Assembly (NCBI GenBank): GCA_021325235.1
Contig: JAJPHN010000013.1
Span: 1 to 64,000, forward strand
Direction: 5' to 3'
Source: Terriglobia bacterium
GTDB taxonomy: Bacteria; Acidobacteriota; Terriglobia; Bryobacterales; Bryobacteraceae
DNA: 64,000 nucleotides
Of this stretch, positions 33,600-42,839 are shown one piece after another. The notes under the pieces were generated by a model. That model had not been told where the DNA came from. It made no database searches and saw only the letters and a program-made list of their open reading frames with translations. Position numbers and translations under genes: made by a program. Positions within the stretch are counted from its first letter, which is position 1, and each line of letters begins with the position of its first letter.

Positions 33600-34807
33600 A
33601 GATCGGTAAGGGATTTTTACTGGCGGCGATGGCCGTGAGCGTGTATGGGCAGAACTGGACGGCGGTGCCGGCTTTCAGTTTTCAATCGAAGGCGGACGCT
33701 TCCGATAGCGCGGATTACCGGGCGGGTTTGCGGGAGCTCGATGCGCGGCAGTGGGAGCAGGCGGTCCAGTCATTTACGGCGGCTGCGAATGCGCGACAGA
33801 ATGCGGATGCGGCCCTCTACTGGAAAGCGTATGCGCAGAGCCGGGGCGGGCATGCGGAAGCGGCGCTGCTGACCATTGCGCAGCTGAAGCAGAAATACGC
33901 GCAGAGCCGCTGGCTGTCGGATGCGCGCGCTTTGGAACTGGAGCTGCGTGCGCGGGCGGGCGCGCCGATGAAACCGAGCGCGGAACCGAACGATGAGCTG
34001 AAGCTGATGGCGATCAATTCGCTGATGCAATCGGATCCCGATCAGGCCTTTCCGGTGCTTGAAAAAGTAATCACGAGCGGTAATTCGGACAAAGTGAAGG
34101 AGCAGGCGCTTTTCGTGCTGGCGCAGAGCGGATCGCCCGAGGGCGAGAAGATGCTGGCCAATATTGCGAATGGGCGCTCGAATCCCGATCTGCAGATCAA
34201 AGCGATCCAGCTGATGGGGATGTTCGACGAAAATGCGCGCAAGACTCTGGGCGATCTGTATCGCACGAGCACGAATCTGCAGGTGAAGCGCGCGGTTCTG
34301 CAGAGTGCGATGCAATCGGGTTCGCGCGATCTGCTGCTCAATGCAGCGAAAACGGAGACGAACCCGGAACTGCGGCACGATGCGATCCGGCAGCTGGCGA
34401 TGACGGGCGGGGCGGATCAGCTGTGGCAGTTGTATGGAACGCTGAACTCGGTGGACGACAAAAAGGCCATTCTGCAATCGATGTTCATGAGCGGGGATTC
34501 CGGGCGGGTGGTCGAAATTGCACGGCGGGACAGCAATCCGGAATTGCGCGCGGCGGCAGTGCAGTCGCTCGGGATGATGGGCAATTCCGGAACAGGCGAC
34601 GCGCTGGTTTCGATTTTCGAGAACGACAAGGACGAGCATGTGCGGCAGGCGGCGCTGAACGCGCTGATGATGCAGCAGAACGGTAAGGCGCTGGTGGATC
34701 TGGCGCGGCGCGAGAAGGATCCGAAGGTGAAGGCGGAGATTGTGTCGAAGATGGCGATGGTGCATTCGCCGGAGGTGACGAATTACATGCTGGAGATCCT
34801 GAAATGA
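33596..34807 (+). CDS. Secreted HEAT-repeat protein, first of a pair
   Basis: A 403-residue protein with a signal peptide (KIGKGFLLAAMAVSVYGQN). Residues about 30-120 contain a TPR-like helical region (YRAGLRELDARQWEQAVQSF). From about 130 on, HEAT repeats of about 31 residues follow (SNPDLQIKAIQLMGMFDENA, TNPELRHDAIRQLAMTGGAD, DKDEHVRQAALNALMMQQNG). The start at 33596 overlaps the anti-sigma stop; a longer in-frame start inside that gene is a shadow. It is translationally coupled to the next HEAT protein. Confidence 0.82.
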   Translation: MKIGKGFLLAAMAVSVYGQNWTAVPAFSFQSKADASDSADYRAGLRELDARQWEQAVQSFTAAANARQNADAALYWKAYAQSRGGHAEAALLTIAQLKQKYAQSRWLSDARALELELRARAGAPMKPSAEPNDELKLMAINSLMQSDPDQAFPVLEKVITSGNSDKVKEQALFVLAQSGSPEGEKMLANIANGRSNPDLQIKAIQLMGMFDENARKTLGDLYRTSTNLQVKRAVLQSAMQSGSRDLLLNAAKTETNPELRHDAIRQLAMTGGADQLWQLYGTLNSVDDKKAILQSMFMSGDSGRVVEIARRDSNPELRAAAVQSLGMMGNSGTGDALVSIFENDKDEHVRQAALNALMMQQNGKALVDLARREKDPKVKAEIVSKMAMVHSPEVTNYMLEILK

Positions 34808-35805
34808 AAACGATTCTAGTGCTGGCGGCGGTTTCGGTGGCTTTCGCGCAGACGCAGCCCGAGGTGAAGAATGCGCAGTTTGAGACGCGCTCGCTTTCAG
34901 GGTCGCTGGATTCCGTGCTGCGCGCGAACGAGCCGGCGTGGTTCGGGTACGCGATCACGACGGTGCAGCGCGGCGACGATCATTCATACGGCGGCTGCGA
35001 ACTGGAAGATGGACACGCGCATGAGCGAGTGCGCCAGAGTTCGCCGGTGAAGCTGGAGGGCTCCCGCGAGGCGTTTCTGCTGTATCGCGTGGAGAACAAC
35101 GAGGTGAAGAAAATCCGGCTGTATTCCTCGAATTGCGCGTTCGACGCGGGCAGGAAGCGGTTTGTGTGGGTGAGTGGGGTGCCGATGCGCGAGAGTCTCG
35201 AGTATCTGGCTGGTCTCGTTCGCGGTGAGCGCACGCAGGGTGTTTCCGACAGCGCGATCTTCGCGATTGCGCAGCACGATGCAACACATGCCGATGAGTT
35301 ACTGGAAAAGTTTGCGCAGCCGGGTTCCTCGACGCATGTTCGAGAGCAGGCGATTTTCTGGATGGGAGCGAGCCGGGGCGCGCGCGGAGCAGCGGCGCTA
35401 CGGAACATCTTGCAGCGAGACAGCGATGACCAGGTTCGTGCGAAGGCTGTGTTTGCGCTTTCGATCAGTTCGGAGCCGGGGGTGATGAGTGCGGTAATAG
35501 AGGCGGCGGAACACGACCCCTCACCGCATGTCAGAGGGCAGGCACTTTTCTGGCTGGCGCAGAAAGCGGGCAAGAAGGCTGCCGGCACGATCGAGAACGC
35601 AATGGTGAACGATCCGGATCGCGCGGTGAAGCGGCAGGCGGTTTTCGCGCTTTCGCAGTTGCCGAAAGATGAATCGGTGCCGAAGCTGATTGAAGCGGCG
35701 CGCACGCAAAAGGATCCGGAGGTGCGCAAGCAGGCGTTCTTCTGGCTGGGACAGTCGAACGACCCGCGGGCGCTGGCGTTTTTCAGACAGGTGTTGAAAG
35801 AGTAG
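34804..35805 (+). CDS. Secreted HEAT-repeat protein, second of a pair
   Basis: A 333-residue protein with a short signal peptide (KTILVLAAVSVAFAQT). An N-terminal beta-rich region of about 130 residues carries two cysteines (GGCELEDG, SSNCAFD). HEAT repeats follow from about 150 to the end (STHVREQAIFWMGASRGARG, PSPHVRGQALFWLAQKAGKK, PDRAVKRQAVFALSQLPKDE, KDPEVRKQAFFWLGQSNDPR), each about 31-32 residues. It is the last gene of the sigma/anti-sigma operon and is followed at once by a heptamer repeat array. Confidence 0.82.
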   Translation: MKTILVLAAVSVAFAQTQPEVKNAQFETRSLSGSLDSVLRANEPAWFGYAITTVQRGDDHSYGGCELEDGHAHERVRQSSPVKLEGSREAFLLYRVENNEVKKIRLYSSNCAFDAGRKRFVWVSGVPMRESLEYLAGLVRGERTQGVSDSAIFAIAQHDATHADELLEKFAQPGSSTHVREQAIFWMGASRGARGAAALRNILQRDSDDQVRAKAVFALSISSEPGVMSAVIEAAEHDPSPHVRGQALFWLAQKAGKKAAGTIENAMVNDPDRAVKRQAVFALSQLPKDESVPKLIEAARTQKDPEVRKQAFFWLGQSNDPRALAFFRQVLKE

Positions 35806-35806
35806 C

Positions 35807-35841
35807 TATCAGCGGTCAGCTTTCAGCTTTCCGCTATCGGC
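35807..35841. repeat. Heptamer array, opposite orientation to 9425-9494
   Basis: Five 7-base units, read on the minus strand from 35841, are GCCGATA, GCGGAAA, GCTGAAA, GCTGACC and GCTGATA. The last three fit the GCTGANN consensus of the 9.4 kb array exactly; the first two carry one change each. The array begins two bases after the HEAT gene stop and lies between convergent genes. Confidence 0.85.
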
Positions 35842-35851
35842 TGTAGCGGCT

Positions 35852-37306
35852 TCAGAAGCGGTAGTTCAGTTCGATGAAGCCGAGCTGACCGTTCGCATTC
35901 TTGTAAATCGCGCGAATGACGTCGCCGCCCTGCGCGTATCCGTAATAGAGCCCGATGGAAGCAACTTTGCTGAAGTTCCAGTCGATGCTGGTGTCGTAGA
36001 GATTGGCGAGTTTCGATTTTCCGTTGCTGGGGCGCCCCTGATAGCCGAAGGTCCAGGGCTGATAGGCTCCGCCGCCGGTGTACCAGAGATCGTTCTTGTT
36101 GGCCAGCGAGATGTAATGCCCGTCTGTGCGAATGGTAACGGTCTTGCTCGGGCGCAGCATAAGCTCGCCGAAGGCATCGCGGTTATTCATCTGGTTGAAG
36201 AACGGGAAGCGGGTGTAGGTGCGCGGGGTATAGAGCAGCGTGAAGAACGTACCGTGGGTGCCGTCTTTGCTGTTGCCGTCGCCGCTACCGAAGTAGTAGC
36301 CTCCGCGGATCCAGGGGCGAACGGCTTTCCACGCTTTGGGCTGAATGCCGGCTTCGAGAGCGGCGGCACCGGCGCGTTGCGAGAGCGAACCCCAGGAGCC
36401 GGTCTGCGCGGCACCCCAGGCGAGCAGGTCGACGGTGGCGTGGTCGGATTCGATGGCCTGTATGTAGTGTCCTCCATAGGTTCCGATGTGGATGGGCTGG
36501 TTCAGATCCGCAGTGCGCGCGGGAACGGATCGATTGTCGGTTTTCAAAACGCTGCGGGGATCGTCGTAGTAGATGCCGAACAGGCGCCATTCGGCCGAAT
36601 TGCGCGCTGAGTAGGAAACCTGCCGGGTGGCGGCGAGATAGGCGAAGGGAGTTTTGACCCATCCCCAGCCATCGACCTGAAAGACGCCGCGGGTCGGAAT
36701 GGCTCCGACGGCGGTGATGTTCCACGGGCCGTTCGAGAACGAGAGATTGGCGCCATCGAAGCTGCGTTGCACGATGGCGTATCCGAAGATGCCGAGCAGG
36801 CGCTGGTTGATGCGCGTGTTCTTGAGCACAGAGAGTGTGGCATTCTGAGGCGTGACTTCGCCGCCATCTCCAAATTCGAAACGCCCCACCTGCAGTTTCG
36901 CGTGCTCGCCCTTGAAGCGCAGGTAGCCCTGCTTCGGGAAAATAAAACCGATTGCGCTCGCGTTGCGATTACTCGCGTAGTACGACCCGCCCAGACCGAG
37001 CTGGCCGAGCGGCGCGGGTTGCACGGCATGGTCCGGAAGACCGATCAGCGCGGGGATGGCGAAATCGAGCTTCCAATCGAAGGCGGACGAAGTCTGGCTG
37101 AAGGCAAACTGCGCCATGGTGCCGGAGAAGGTGTAGTTGTTCTGTCCCTTGCCGCCAAACCAATCCCAGAACTCGACGCGCTCGCGGAGGCTGCCGCTGA
37201 AATCGACCGAGCCCCAGTGAATATCGGGCGGAGCGTCGCCCGATTGGGCCAGCGAGGTAGCAATGGATACAGAAATCGCAAAGATTGCGAACGAGAATTT
37301 CCTCAT
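35852..37306 (-). CDS. Alginate-export-type outer-membrane porin
   Basis: A 484-residue protein with a signal peptide (1-20) and a barrel body of amphipathic strands ending in FIELNYRF, whose final Phe is typical of BAM substrates. The N-terminal segment VDFSGSLRERVEFWDWFGGK and the later GPWNITAVGAIPTRGVFQVD match my memory of the alginate_exp family. Despite the name, many members are general or sugar-acid porins. It diverges from the redox cluster at 37476 across a 169-base gap. Confidence 0.78.
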   Translation of the reverse strand: MRKFSFAIFAISVSIATSLAQSGDAPPDIHWGSVDFSGSLRERVEFWDWFGGKGQNNYTFSGTMAQFAFSQTSSAFDWKLDFAIPALIGLPDHAVQPAPLGQLGLGGSYYASNRNASAIGFIFPKQGYLRFKGEHAKLQVGRFEFGDGGEVTPQNATLSVLKNTRINQRLLGIFGYAIVQRSFDGANLSFSNGPWNITAVGAIPTRGVFQVDGWGWVKTPFAYLAATRQVSYSARNSAEWRLFGIYYDDPRSVLKTDNRSVPARTADLNQPIHIGTYGGHYIQAIESDHATVDLLAWGAAQTGSWGSLSQRAGAAALEAGIQPKAWKAVRPWIRGGYYFGSGDGNSKDGTHGTFFTLLYTPRTYTRFPFFNQMNNRDAFGELMLRPSKTVTIRTDGHYISLANKNDLWYTGGGAYQPWTFGYQGRPSNGKSKLANLYDTSIDWNFSKVASIGLYYGYAQGGDVIRAIYKNANGQLGFIELNYRF

Positions 37307-37475
37307 GAGTTGCTGAATCGTAGCATCCAGACGGCTCGCCGATCAACGGTTTTTCGATTGAAAAAGTTTATGAACTGAATAGGTGGAAACCGATCTACAA
37401 CTCTAGAACGATTGACAGCAACCGAGCGGTGATGATTCCATCGCAAAGAGCACCATATCGATTCCGGAGACAACG

Positions 37476-38069
37476 ATGGCCACTGCCAGCGCACAAGCTT
37501 TACACTCTTTCGAGCCGCATACAAGTTTTTACGAGAAGCTGAACACGGTCTGGCACGAACGCGCGCTGCAGATTTTCATGGCGATTGTGCTCGCGCACTG
37601 GGGCGAGCATCTGGTGCAGGCGTATCAGGTTTATGTGTTGCACTGGCCGCGGCCGAAAGCGGGCGGCATTCTGGGGCTGTGGTATCCGTGGCTCATTTCA
37701 TCGGAATGGCTGCATTACGGGTATGCAATCGTGATGCTCGCCGGGCTGTGGGTTCTGCGTCGCGGCTTTACGGGTACCAGCCGCAAATGGTGGACGATTG
37801 CGCTCGTGATTCAGTTCTGGCATCACATTGAACATCTGCTGCTGCTGATTCAGGCGATGACGCATCACAACTTCTGGAACAAGCCGGTGCCTTTCAGCGT
37901 TCTGCAGCTGGTGATCCCGCGCGTCGAGCTTCACCTGTTCTACAACACCATCGTTTTCATTCCGATGATGATCGGCGTCTGGTATCACATGTTTCCGCCG
38001 AAAGACGAAGTGTGCGAGGCGCAGTGCAGCTGTGCCTGGCATGCCAAACCGGAGCAGCAGGCGGCCTGA
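37476..38069 (+). CDS. Histidine-rich polytopic membrane protein, unknown
   Basis: A 197-residue protein with about four or five membrane helices (roughly 33-50, 74-94, 103-123, 143-165). Histidines cluster in and near the helices: IVLAHWGEHLVQAYQ, QFWHHIEHLLLLIQAMTHHN, VELHLFYN and VWYHMF. The tail has CEAQCSCAWH. This looks like a heme- or metal-binding membrane protein, but I do not recognise the family. A TTGACA at 37412-37417 may be part of its promoter; GGAG precedes the ATG by 7 bases. It is followed by a polyferredoxin 21 bases downstream. Confidence 0.6.
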   Translation: MATASAQALHSFEPHTSFYEKLNTVWHERALQIFMAIVLAHWGEHLVQAYQVYVLHWPRPKAGGILGLWYPWLISSEWLHYGYAIVMLAGLWVLRRGFTGTSRKWWTIALVIQFWHHIEHLLLLIQAMTHHNFWNKPVPFSVLQLVIPRVELHLFYNTIVFIPMMIGVWYHMFPPKDEVCEAQCSCAWHAKPEQQAA

Positions 38070-38090
38070 ACCCAAGGTTGCGCGGTAAGC

Positions 38091-39503
38091 GTGGATTTAC
38101 TGCAGTGGCCCGTTGTCGGGCGCATTTTCGGGTGGCGGCACGCGCGGCGGCTGTTTCAATTGCCTGCTCTGGCGCTGGCGCTGATCATGATCTGGGACGG
38201 ACTCACCGGTCCCGCTTTCGCGCCTAAGAATCTGGTTACCACGCTCGGCTGGATACACCTGCGCGGCTTGCTGGCCGTGGTGCTTCTGGGCGCGGGCAAC
38301 TTTTTCTGCTTTGCGTGCCCATTGGTTCTGGTACGCGATTTCGCGCGGAAATTCTGGACGCCGCGCCTCAACTGGCCGCGCCCGCTGCGTACGAAATGGC
38401 TCTCGATCGGGCTGTTTGCGCTGGTTCTGTTCGTGTACGAAGCGTTTCACTTGTGGGCCAGCCCGCCTCTTACGGCGTGGCTCATTCTGGCCTACTTCGC
38501 GGGCGTTGTCGTGATCGATGCGCTCTTCAAGCACGCGACCTTCTGCAAATTCATCTGCCCGATCGGGCAATTCAATTTCGTTGCATCGACGCTTTCGCCG
38601 CTCGAAGTGCAGGTGCGCGAGCCTGCTGTCTGTAGCGGGTGCGCGACGAAGGATTGCATTCGGGGGCGCCGCGGGGAAGACGATGTTGTGGTGCAGCGCG
38701 GCTGCGAGCTTGCGTTGTTTCAGCCCGTGAAAGTGGGAAATCTGGACTGCACGTTCTGCCTCGATTGCGTGCACGCCTGCCCGCACGATAACGTCGGGAT
38801 TCGAAGCCGTGTTCCGGCAGAAGAGCTGCTGATCGATTCGGTTCGCTCGGGCATTGGGCGTCTGGCGCGGCGGCCGGATTTGTCAGCTCTCGCGATTCTC
38901 TTCACCTTTGGCGCGCTGATGAACGCGTTCGGTATGGTGAGTCCGATTTATACGCTCGAGCGCGGGCTGGCGGCGGTTACGGGCGTCAATAGCTCGACCG
39001 GCATTTTCGCTTTGATCTTCACGCTGGTGGTGATCGTCGAGCCGGTGGTGCTGCTTGGACTCGCGGCGGCTGTGGCGCGGGGATGGGGAGGTCTGCGCGC
39101 GAGCTTGCCGGGAATCGCGACGCGCTACAGCTATGCGCTCGTTCCGTTCGGCTTCGGATTATGGCTGGCGCATTACGGTTTTCATCTGCTCACGGGACTT
39201 TACACGATTGTGCCGCTGGTGCAGAACGCGGCGCAGCAGTATGCCGGTTCAGCTGTGCTCGGGCCGCCGCGCTGGAACTGGGTGGGCGTTCCGGTGCGCT
39301 TCGTGCAGCCGATCCAATTTGGGTTTGTGGTGCTCGGATTCCTTGCGTCGCTCTTTCTACTGCGTGAGTTCGCCGAAGAAGATGCGGGACCCAAATGGTT
39401 GCGGGCATTCGCGCCATGGGCGGCGGTTTGCCTGGTTCTGTTCGGTTCGGGCATCTGGCTGATCCTGCAACCGATGGACATGCGGGGAACGTTTCTCGAA
39501 TAA
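38091..39503 (+). CDS. NosR-like membrane polyferredoxin
   Basis: A 470-residue membrane protein starting with GTG. About eight membrane helices surround cysteine motifs: NFFCFACPLVLV near 73 and HATFCKFICPIGQFN near 155 (the paired CxxCP and CxxxCP of NosR, NapH and CcoG-type proteins), then CSGCATKDC and CTFCLDCVHACP, which fit 4Fe-4S clusters. Such proteins pass electrons across the membrane to periplasmic copper enzymes or assembly reactions. Target unknown here. The stop overlaps the next gene (taATGATG). Confidence 0.85.
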   Translation: MDLLQWPVVGRIFGWRHARRLFQLPALALALIMIWDGLTGPAFAPKNLVTTLGWIHLRGLLAVVLLGAGNFFCFACPLVLVRDFARKFWTPRLNWPRPLRTKWLSIGLFALVLFVYEAFHLWASPPLTAWLILAYFAGVVVIDALFKHATFCKFICPIGQFNFVASTLSPLEVQVREPAVCSGCATKDCIRGRRGEDDVVVQRGCELALFQPVKVGNLDCTFCLDCVHACPHDNVGIRSRVPAEELLIDSVRSGIGRLARRPDLSALAILFTFGALMNAFGMVSPIYTLERGLAAVTGVNSSTGIFALIFTLVVIVEPVVLLGLAAAVARGWGGLRASLPGIATRYSYALVPFGFGLWLAHYGFHLLTGLYTIVPLVQNAAQQYAGSAVLGPPRWNWVGVPVRFVQPIQFGFVVLGFLASLFLLREFAEEDAGPKWLRAFAPWAAVCLVLFGSGIWLILQPMDMRGTFLE

Positions 39504-40075
39504 TGATGCGCTGGTTAGCATTCTTTGCCGCAGTTGGAGCGGCGCTCGCGCACAATGGCCCGCCGTTTCCGATACTGTCCGACTACCGGATGGGGCCGTG
39601 CGTGATCTCGCTCTGGACGCATCCCGACGTGGGCACGGGAACGTTTTTTGTGCTGGTGGGTGCAGCGCCGGGGCAGCAGATTCCAAAAGATCTGACGTTC
39701 GAGATCGGCGTGCTGCCCGTAAGTGGACGTCTGAAAGAGCAGCGTTATCCGACTGAGCGCAGCGTCGAGAATGGTGAACTGCGCTACGATGCCGCGATTC
39801 CATTCGACAGACAGGAGAAGTGGCGCATCCATCTTTACCTGAAGAGCTCGGTTTCGAGTGAGATGGCCACCACGACCGTGGAAGTGACACCGCCGGGGCT
39901 CGGCGCCTGGGACCTGCTGCTTTTTTCCTGGCCCTTCTTCGGCTTTGGAGCGATCTGGCTGCTGGTGCTGAAGAAGCGGCGCGAGAAGCGCTTGGTGTTA
40001 AAGGGCGGAGCTCGGCGGGCGAGCGCTGTCGAGAGCGCCACGGCAACGCGTGGTTGTGCGGATCCGAACTCCTGA
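39503..40075 (+). CDS. Exported protein with predicted N-terminal histidine and C-terminal membrane helix
   Basis: A 190-residue protein from the ATG at 39503, overlapping the polyferredoxin stop; a longer in-frame reading from 39395 is a shadow. MMRWLAFFAAVGAALA is a signal peptide whose A-L-A end predicts cleavage directly before HNGPPFPI, leaving His as residue 1. The middle is an Ig-like beta domain (about 20-135). One membrane helix is near 137-157 (DLLLFSWPFFGFGAIWLLVL) with a basic tail. An N-terminal His could bind copper as in His-brace proteins; this is inference. Confidence 0.6.
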   Translation: MMRWLAFFAAVGAALAHNGPPFPILSDYRMGPCVISLWTHPDVGTGTFFVLVGAAPGQQIPKDLTFEIGVLPVSGRLKEQRYPTERSVENGELRYDAAIPFDRQEKWRIHLYLKSSVSSEMATTTVEVTPPGLGAWDLLLFSWPFFGFGAIWLLVLKKRREKRLVLKGGARRASAVESATATRGCADPNS

Positions 40076-40182
40076 TCGCGATTTCGGACAGCAATTCTCG
40101 ACCCGCGAGTAACTTTTCCACTGAAAATCCGGCGCTTACGGCCACCTAGTTACTGGCCGAGGAAGTGCATCAGGAGGGCTAA

Positions 40183-42699
40183 ATGGGTCCGTCCGCGTTT
40201 CTGGAGAGTGCCTGGCGCGATTTTGTGTACGCCAGCCGTACGTTCGGGAAGAACAAAGGCTTCTTCGCGGTTGCGGCGCTGTCGCTCGCTCTCGGCATCG
40301 GCGCGAATACCGCGATATTCCAGCTACTGAACGCAGTCCGACTGCGCACGCTGCCCGTGCCGCATGCCGAGCAACTTGTGCAACTGCAGATTGCGAAGAA
40401 CGAGCACTGCTGCTCCGGCAATTTTTCAAACCGCCATCCCGATTTCACGTATGCGCAATGGGAGCAGATCCGGGCTCAGCAGCAGGCGTTCTCGAGTCTG
40501 TTCGCGTTTGGCGATGAGCAATTCAACCTGGCGGAGTCGGGCGATTTCCGGTTTGCCAATGCGCTGTTTGTGAGCGGCGATTTCTTCAAGACGCTCCAGA
40601 TCCGGCCGCTGCTGGGACACCTGCTCACTTCGGCGGACGATCATGTGGGGTGCGGCGCTGATGCGGCAGTGATCAGCTACGGTTTCTGGCAGAAGCAGTT
40701 GGCCGGGGATCCGAATGTGCTGTCGAAGCAGGTCTCGCTGGATGGGCACCGGTTCGACATTGCGGGCGTTACGCCGGCCGGCTTTTTCGGCGTGGAAGTC
40801 GGCAAGAGCATGGATGTGTTTATCCCGTTGTGCGTGGAGCCGGTGATGAATGGAGAAAACAGCCATCTCGACAAACGGCATCACTGGTGGCTCTCGATTA
40901 TCGGACGGCTGAAGCCGGGCTGGACGGTGGCGCGGGCCCGGGCGCAGGCGCAGACGATTTCCAGCTCCGTCTTTGGCAGCACAATTCCAGAGGTTTACCG
41001 GCCCGAGCAGGTGAAATGGTACACGCAATACAAACTGACAGCGCTACCGGCGGGCGGGGGCGTATCGTCGCTGCGGGAAGAGTATGAGCAACCACTCACG
41101 CTGCTGCTCGGCATTGCGGGACTGGTGCTGCTGATTGCCTGTTCGAACCTGGCGAATCTGATGCTGGCGCGGGCCAGTGCACGCGAACGCGAGATGGCGG
41201 TGCGGCTGGCGATCGGAGCGGGGCGAGGCCGCCTCATACGCCAGTTGCTGGTGGAGAGCTTCGCGCTGACGCTCTGCGGCGCGGTGACGGGCGCGGTTCT
41301 GGCGCAATTTCTGACGTCCTATCTGATTTCCTTTCTAAGCACCAGCGGCAATCCGCTGTTTCTCGAACTGACGCTCGATTGGCGCGTGCTCGGCTTTACG
41401 GCGGCAGTGGCCGTCGTCACCTGCATTCTGTTCGGACTGACACCCGCACTTCGCGCAACGGGCACGGATCCGGCCTCGGCGATGAAGGCAACAAGCCGCA
41501 GCGTGACAGCCGATCGTCAGCGCTTCGGACTGCGACGCTTCCTGGTTGTGAGCCAGGTGGCGCTCTCGCTGGTGCTGCTGGTAGGCGCTTTGCTGTTTGT
41601 GCGCAGTCTGCGCAATCTGCTGAACCTGGACGCCGGCTTTAATCGAGACGGCCTGATTGTGATCAATCTTGACGCTTCGCGCTCCGGGTTCGGAGCCGCA
41701 CGGCGGGCGGTGCTGTATCGCGATGTGCTCGACAATCTGCGGCATGCTGCCGGCGTGCGCGATGCCGCTTCGGCGAGGATTGTGCCAATCAGCGGCGACG
41801 GCTGGCGCTCGAACGTGGAGATTCCGGGCGATCACGAAGGCACGCGGCGCATCACCTGGTTCGATCGAGTCAGCGACCGCTATTTTCGGACGATGGGAAC
41901 ACCGCTCATCGCGGGCCGTGATTTCAATGATCACGACACGGTGTCTTCTCCTAACGTTGCGATCGTCAACGAAGAATTCTGCCGGCGGTATCTAGGACGC
42001 TCCAATCCGATAGGAGCTGCGTTCCGCACCACACCGAACCGCGGCGAGCAGGCGGATGTTTATCAGATCGTGGGTGTCGTGAAGAACACGAAGTATCGCG
42101 ATATGCGCGCGCCGTTTGAGCCGGTGGCATTCGTGGCCGCCTCGCAGGACAAGGAAGCGGATATCAACATGAGTTATCTGATTCGCTCGAATGTGCCTCT
42201 AGGCGCGCTGTTGCCGGAGCTGCGGCGTACGATGCTCGAGACCAACGGCTCGCTTGCGTTCGAGTTTCAGGCATTCCGGAATGAGATCGAAGACTCGCTG
42301 CTGCGCGAAAGGCTGATGGCCCGGCTCTCGGGCTTTTTCGGATTCCTGGCGGCGGTGCTGGCGACGGTTGGTCTGTACGGCGTGATTTCCTACATGGTGG
42401 CGCGGCGGCAGAGCGAGATTGGCATTCGCATCGCGCTGGGCGCCGATCGATCGGGCATTGTGCGGCTGGTGCTCAAAGAGGCGCTGCTGCTGCTCGGCGC
42501 GGGACTAGGGGCCGGATGCGTCCTCACGCTGGCTGCTGCTCGCACGGCCAGCACGCTGCTGTATGGACTCAAGCCGTACGATCCGCTGGCGATTGCAGTG
42601 GCGATTGGCGGACTGGTGGCGATTGCGCTGATTGCGAGCACGGTTCCGGCGTGGCGTGCGGCTCATGTGGAACCGGTGGAGGCGCTGCGTCAGGAATAA
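40183..42699 (+). CDS. ADOP-type ABC transporter permease without the N-terminal prefix
   Basis: An 838-residue MacB/FtsX-type permease. It begins directly at the first membrane unit (FVYASRTFGKNKGFFAVAAL SLALGIGANTAIF), so it lacks the ~75-residue soluble prefix present in the permease at 18886. Two MacB-core plus FtsX units are recognisable; the ends of both FtsX parts read EREMAVRLAIGAGRGRLIRQ near residue 335 and QSEIGIRIALGADRSGIV near 740. CAGGAGGG is a strong ribosome-binding site 5 bases before the ATG. No ATPase or PadR gene is next to it. Pieces of this gene recur in the mosaic at 47.1 kb. Confidence 0.9.
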   Translation: MGPSAFLESAWRDFVYASRTFGKNKGFFAVAALSLALGIGANTAIFQLLNAVRLRTLPVPHAEQLVQLQIAKNEHCCSGNFSNRHPDFTYAQWEQIRAQQQAFSSLFAFGDEQFNLAESGDFRFANALFVSGDFFKTLQIRPLLGHLLTSADDHVGCGADAAVISYGFWQKQLAGDPNVLSKQVSLDGHRFDIAGVTPAGFFGVEVGKSMDVFIPLCVEPVMNGENSHLDKRHHWWLSIIGRLKPGWTVARARAQAQTISSSVFGSTIPEVYRPEQVKWYTQYKLTALPAGGGVSSLREEYEQPLTLLLGIAGLVLLIACSNLANLMLARASAREREMAVRLAIGAGRGRLIRQLLVESFALTLCGAVTGAVLAQFLTSYLISFLSTSGNPLFLELTLDWRVLGFTAAVAVVTCILFGLTPALRATGTDPASAMKATSRSVTADRQRFGLRRFLVVSQVALSLVLLVGALLFVRSLRNLLNLDAGFNRDGLIVINLDASRSGFGAARRAVLYRDVLDNLRHAAGVRDAASARIVPISGDGWRSNVEIPGDHEGTRRITWFDRVSDRYFRTMGTPLIAGRDFNDHDTVSSPNVAIVNEEFCRRYLGRSNPIGAAFRTTPNRGEQADVYQIVGVVKNTKYRDMRAPFEPVAFVAASQDKEADINMSYLIRSNVPLGALLPELRRTMLETNGSLAFEFQAFRNEIEDSLLRERLMARLSGFFGFLAAVLATVGLYGVISYMVARRQSEIGIRIALGADRSGIVRLVLKEALLLLGAGLGAGCVLTLAAARTASTLLYGLKPYDPLAIAVAIGGLVAIALIASTVPAWRAAHVEPVEALRQE

Positions 42700-42839
42700 C
42701 TGCTGTGCGCGCGGTTCGGTCCGGATGGTGGCGGCACGCCCGTGCGCCGATGATGGGATCCGATCGTTTATGGCGCCTGAAACCGGATAGAAGGAGACTT
42801 CTTTCGTCAGGCCCGCTGGTGTAATCCGGCGTGTTTCAT

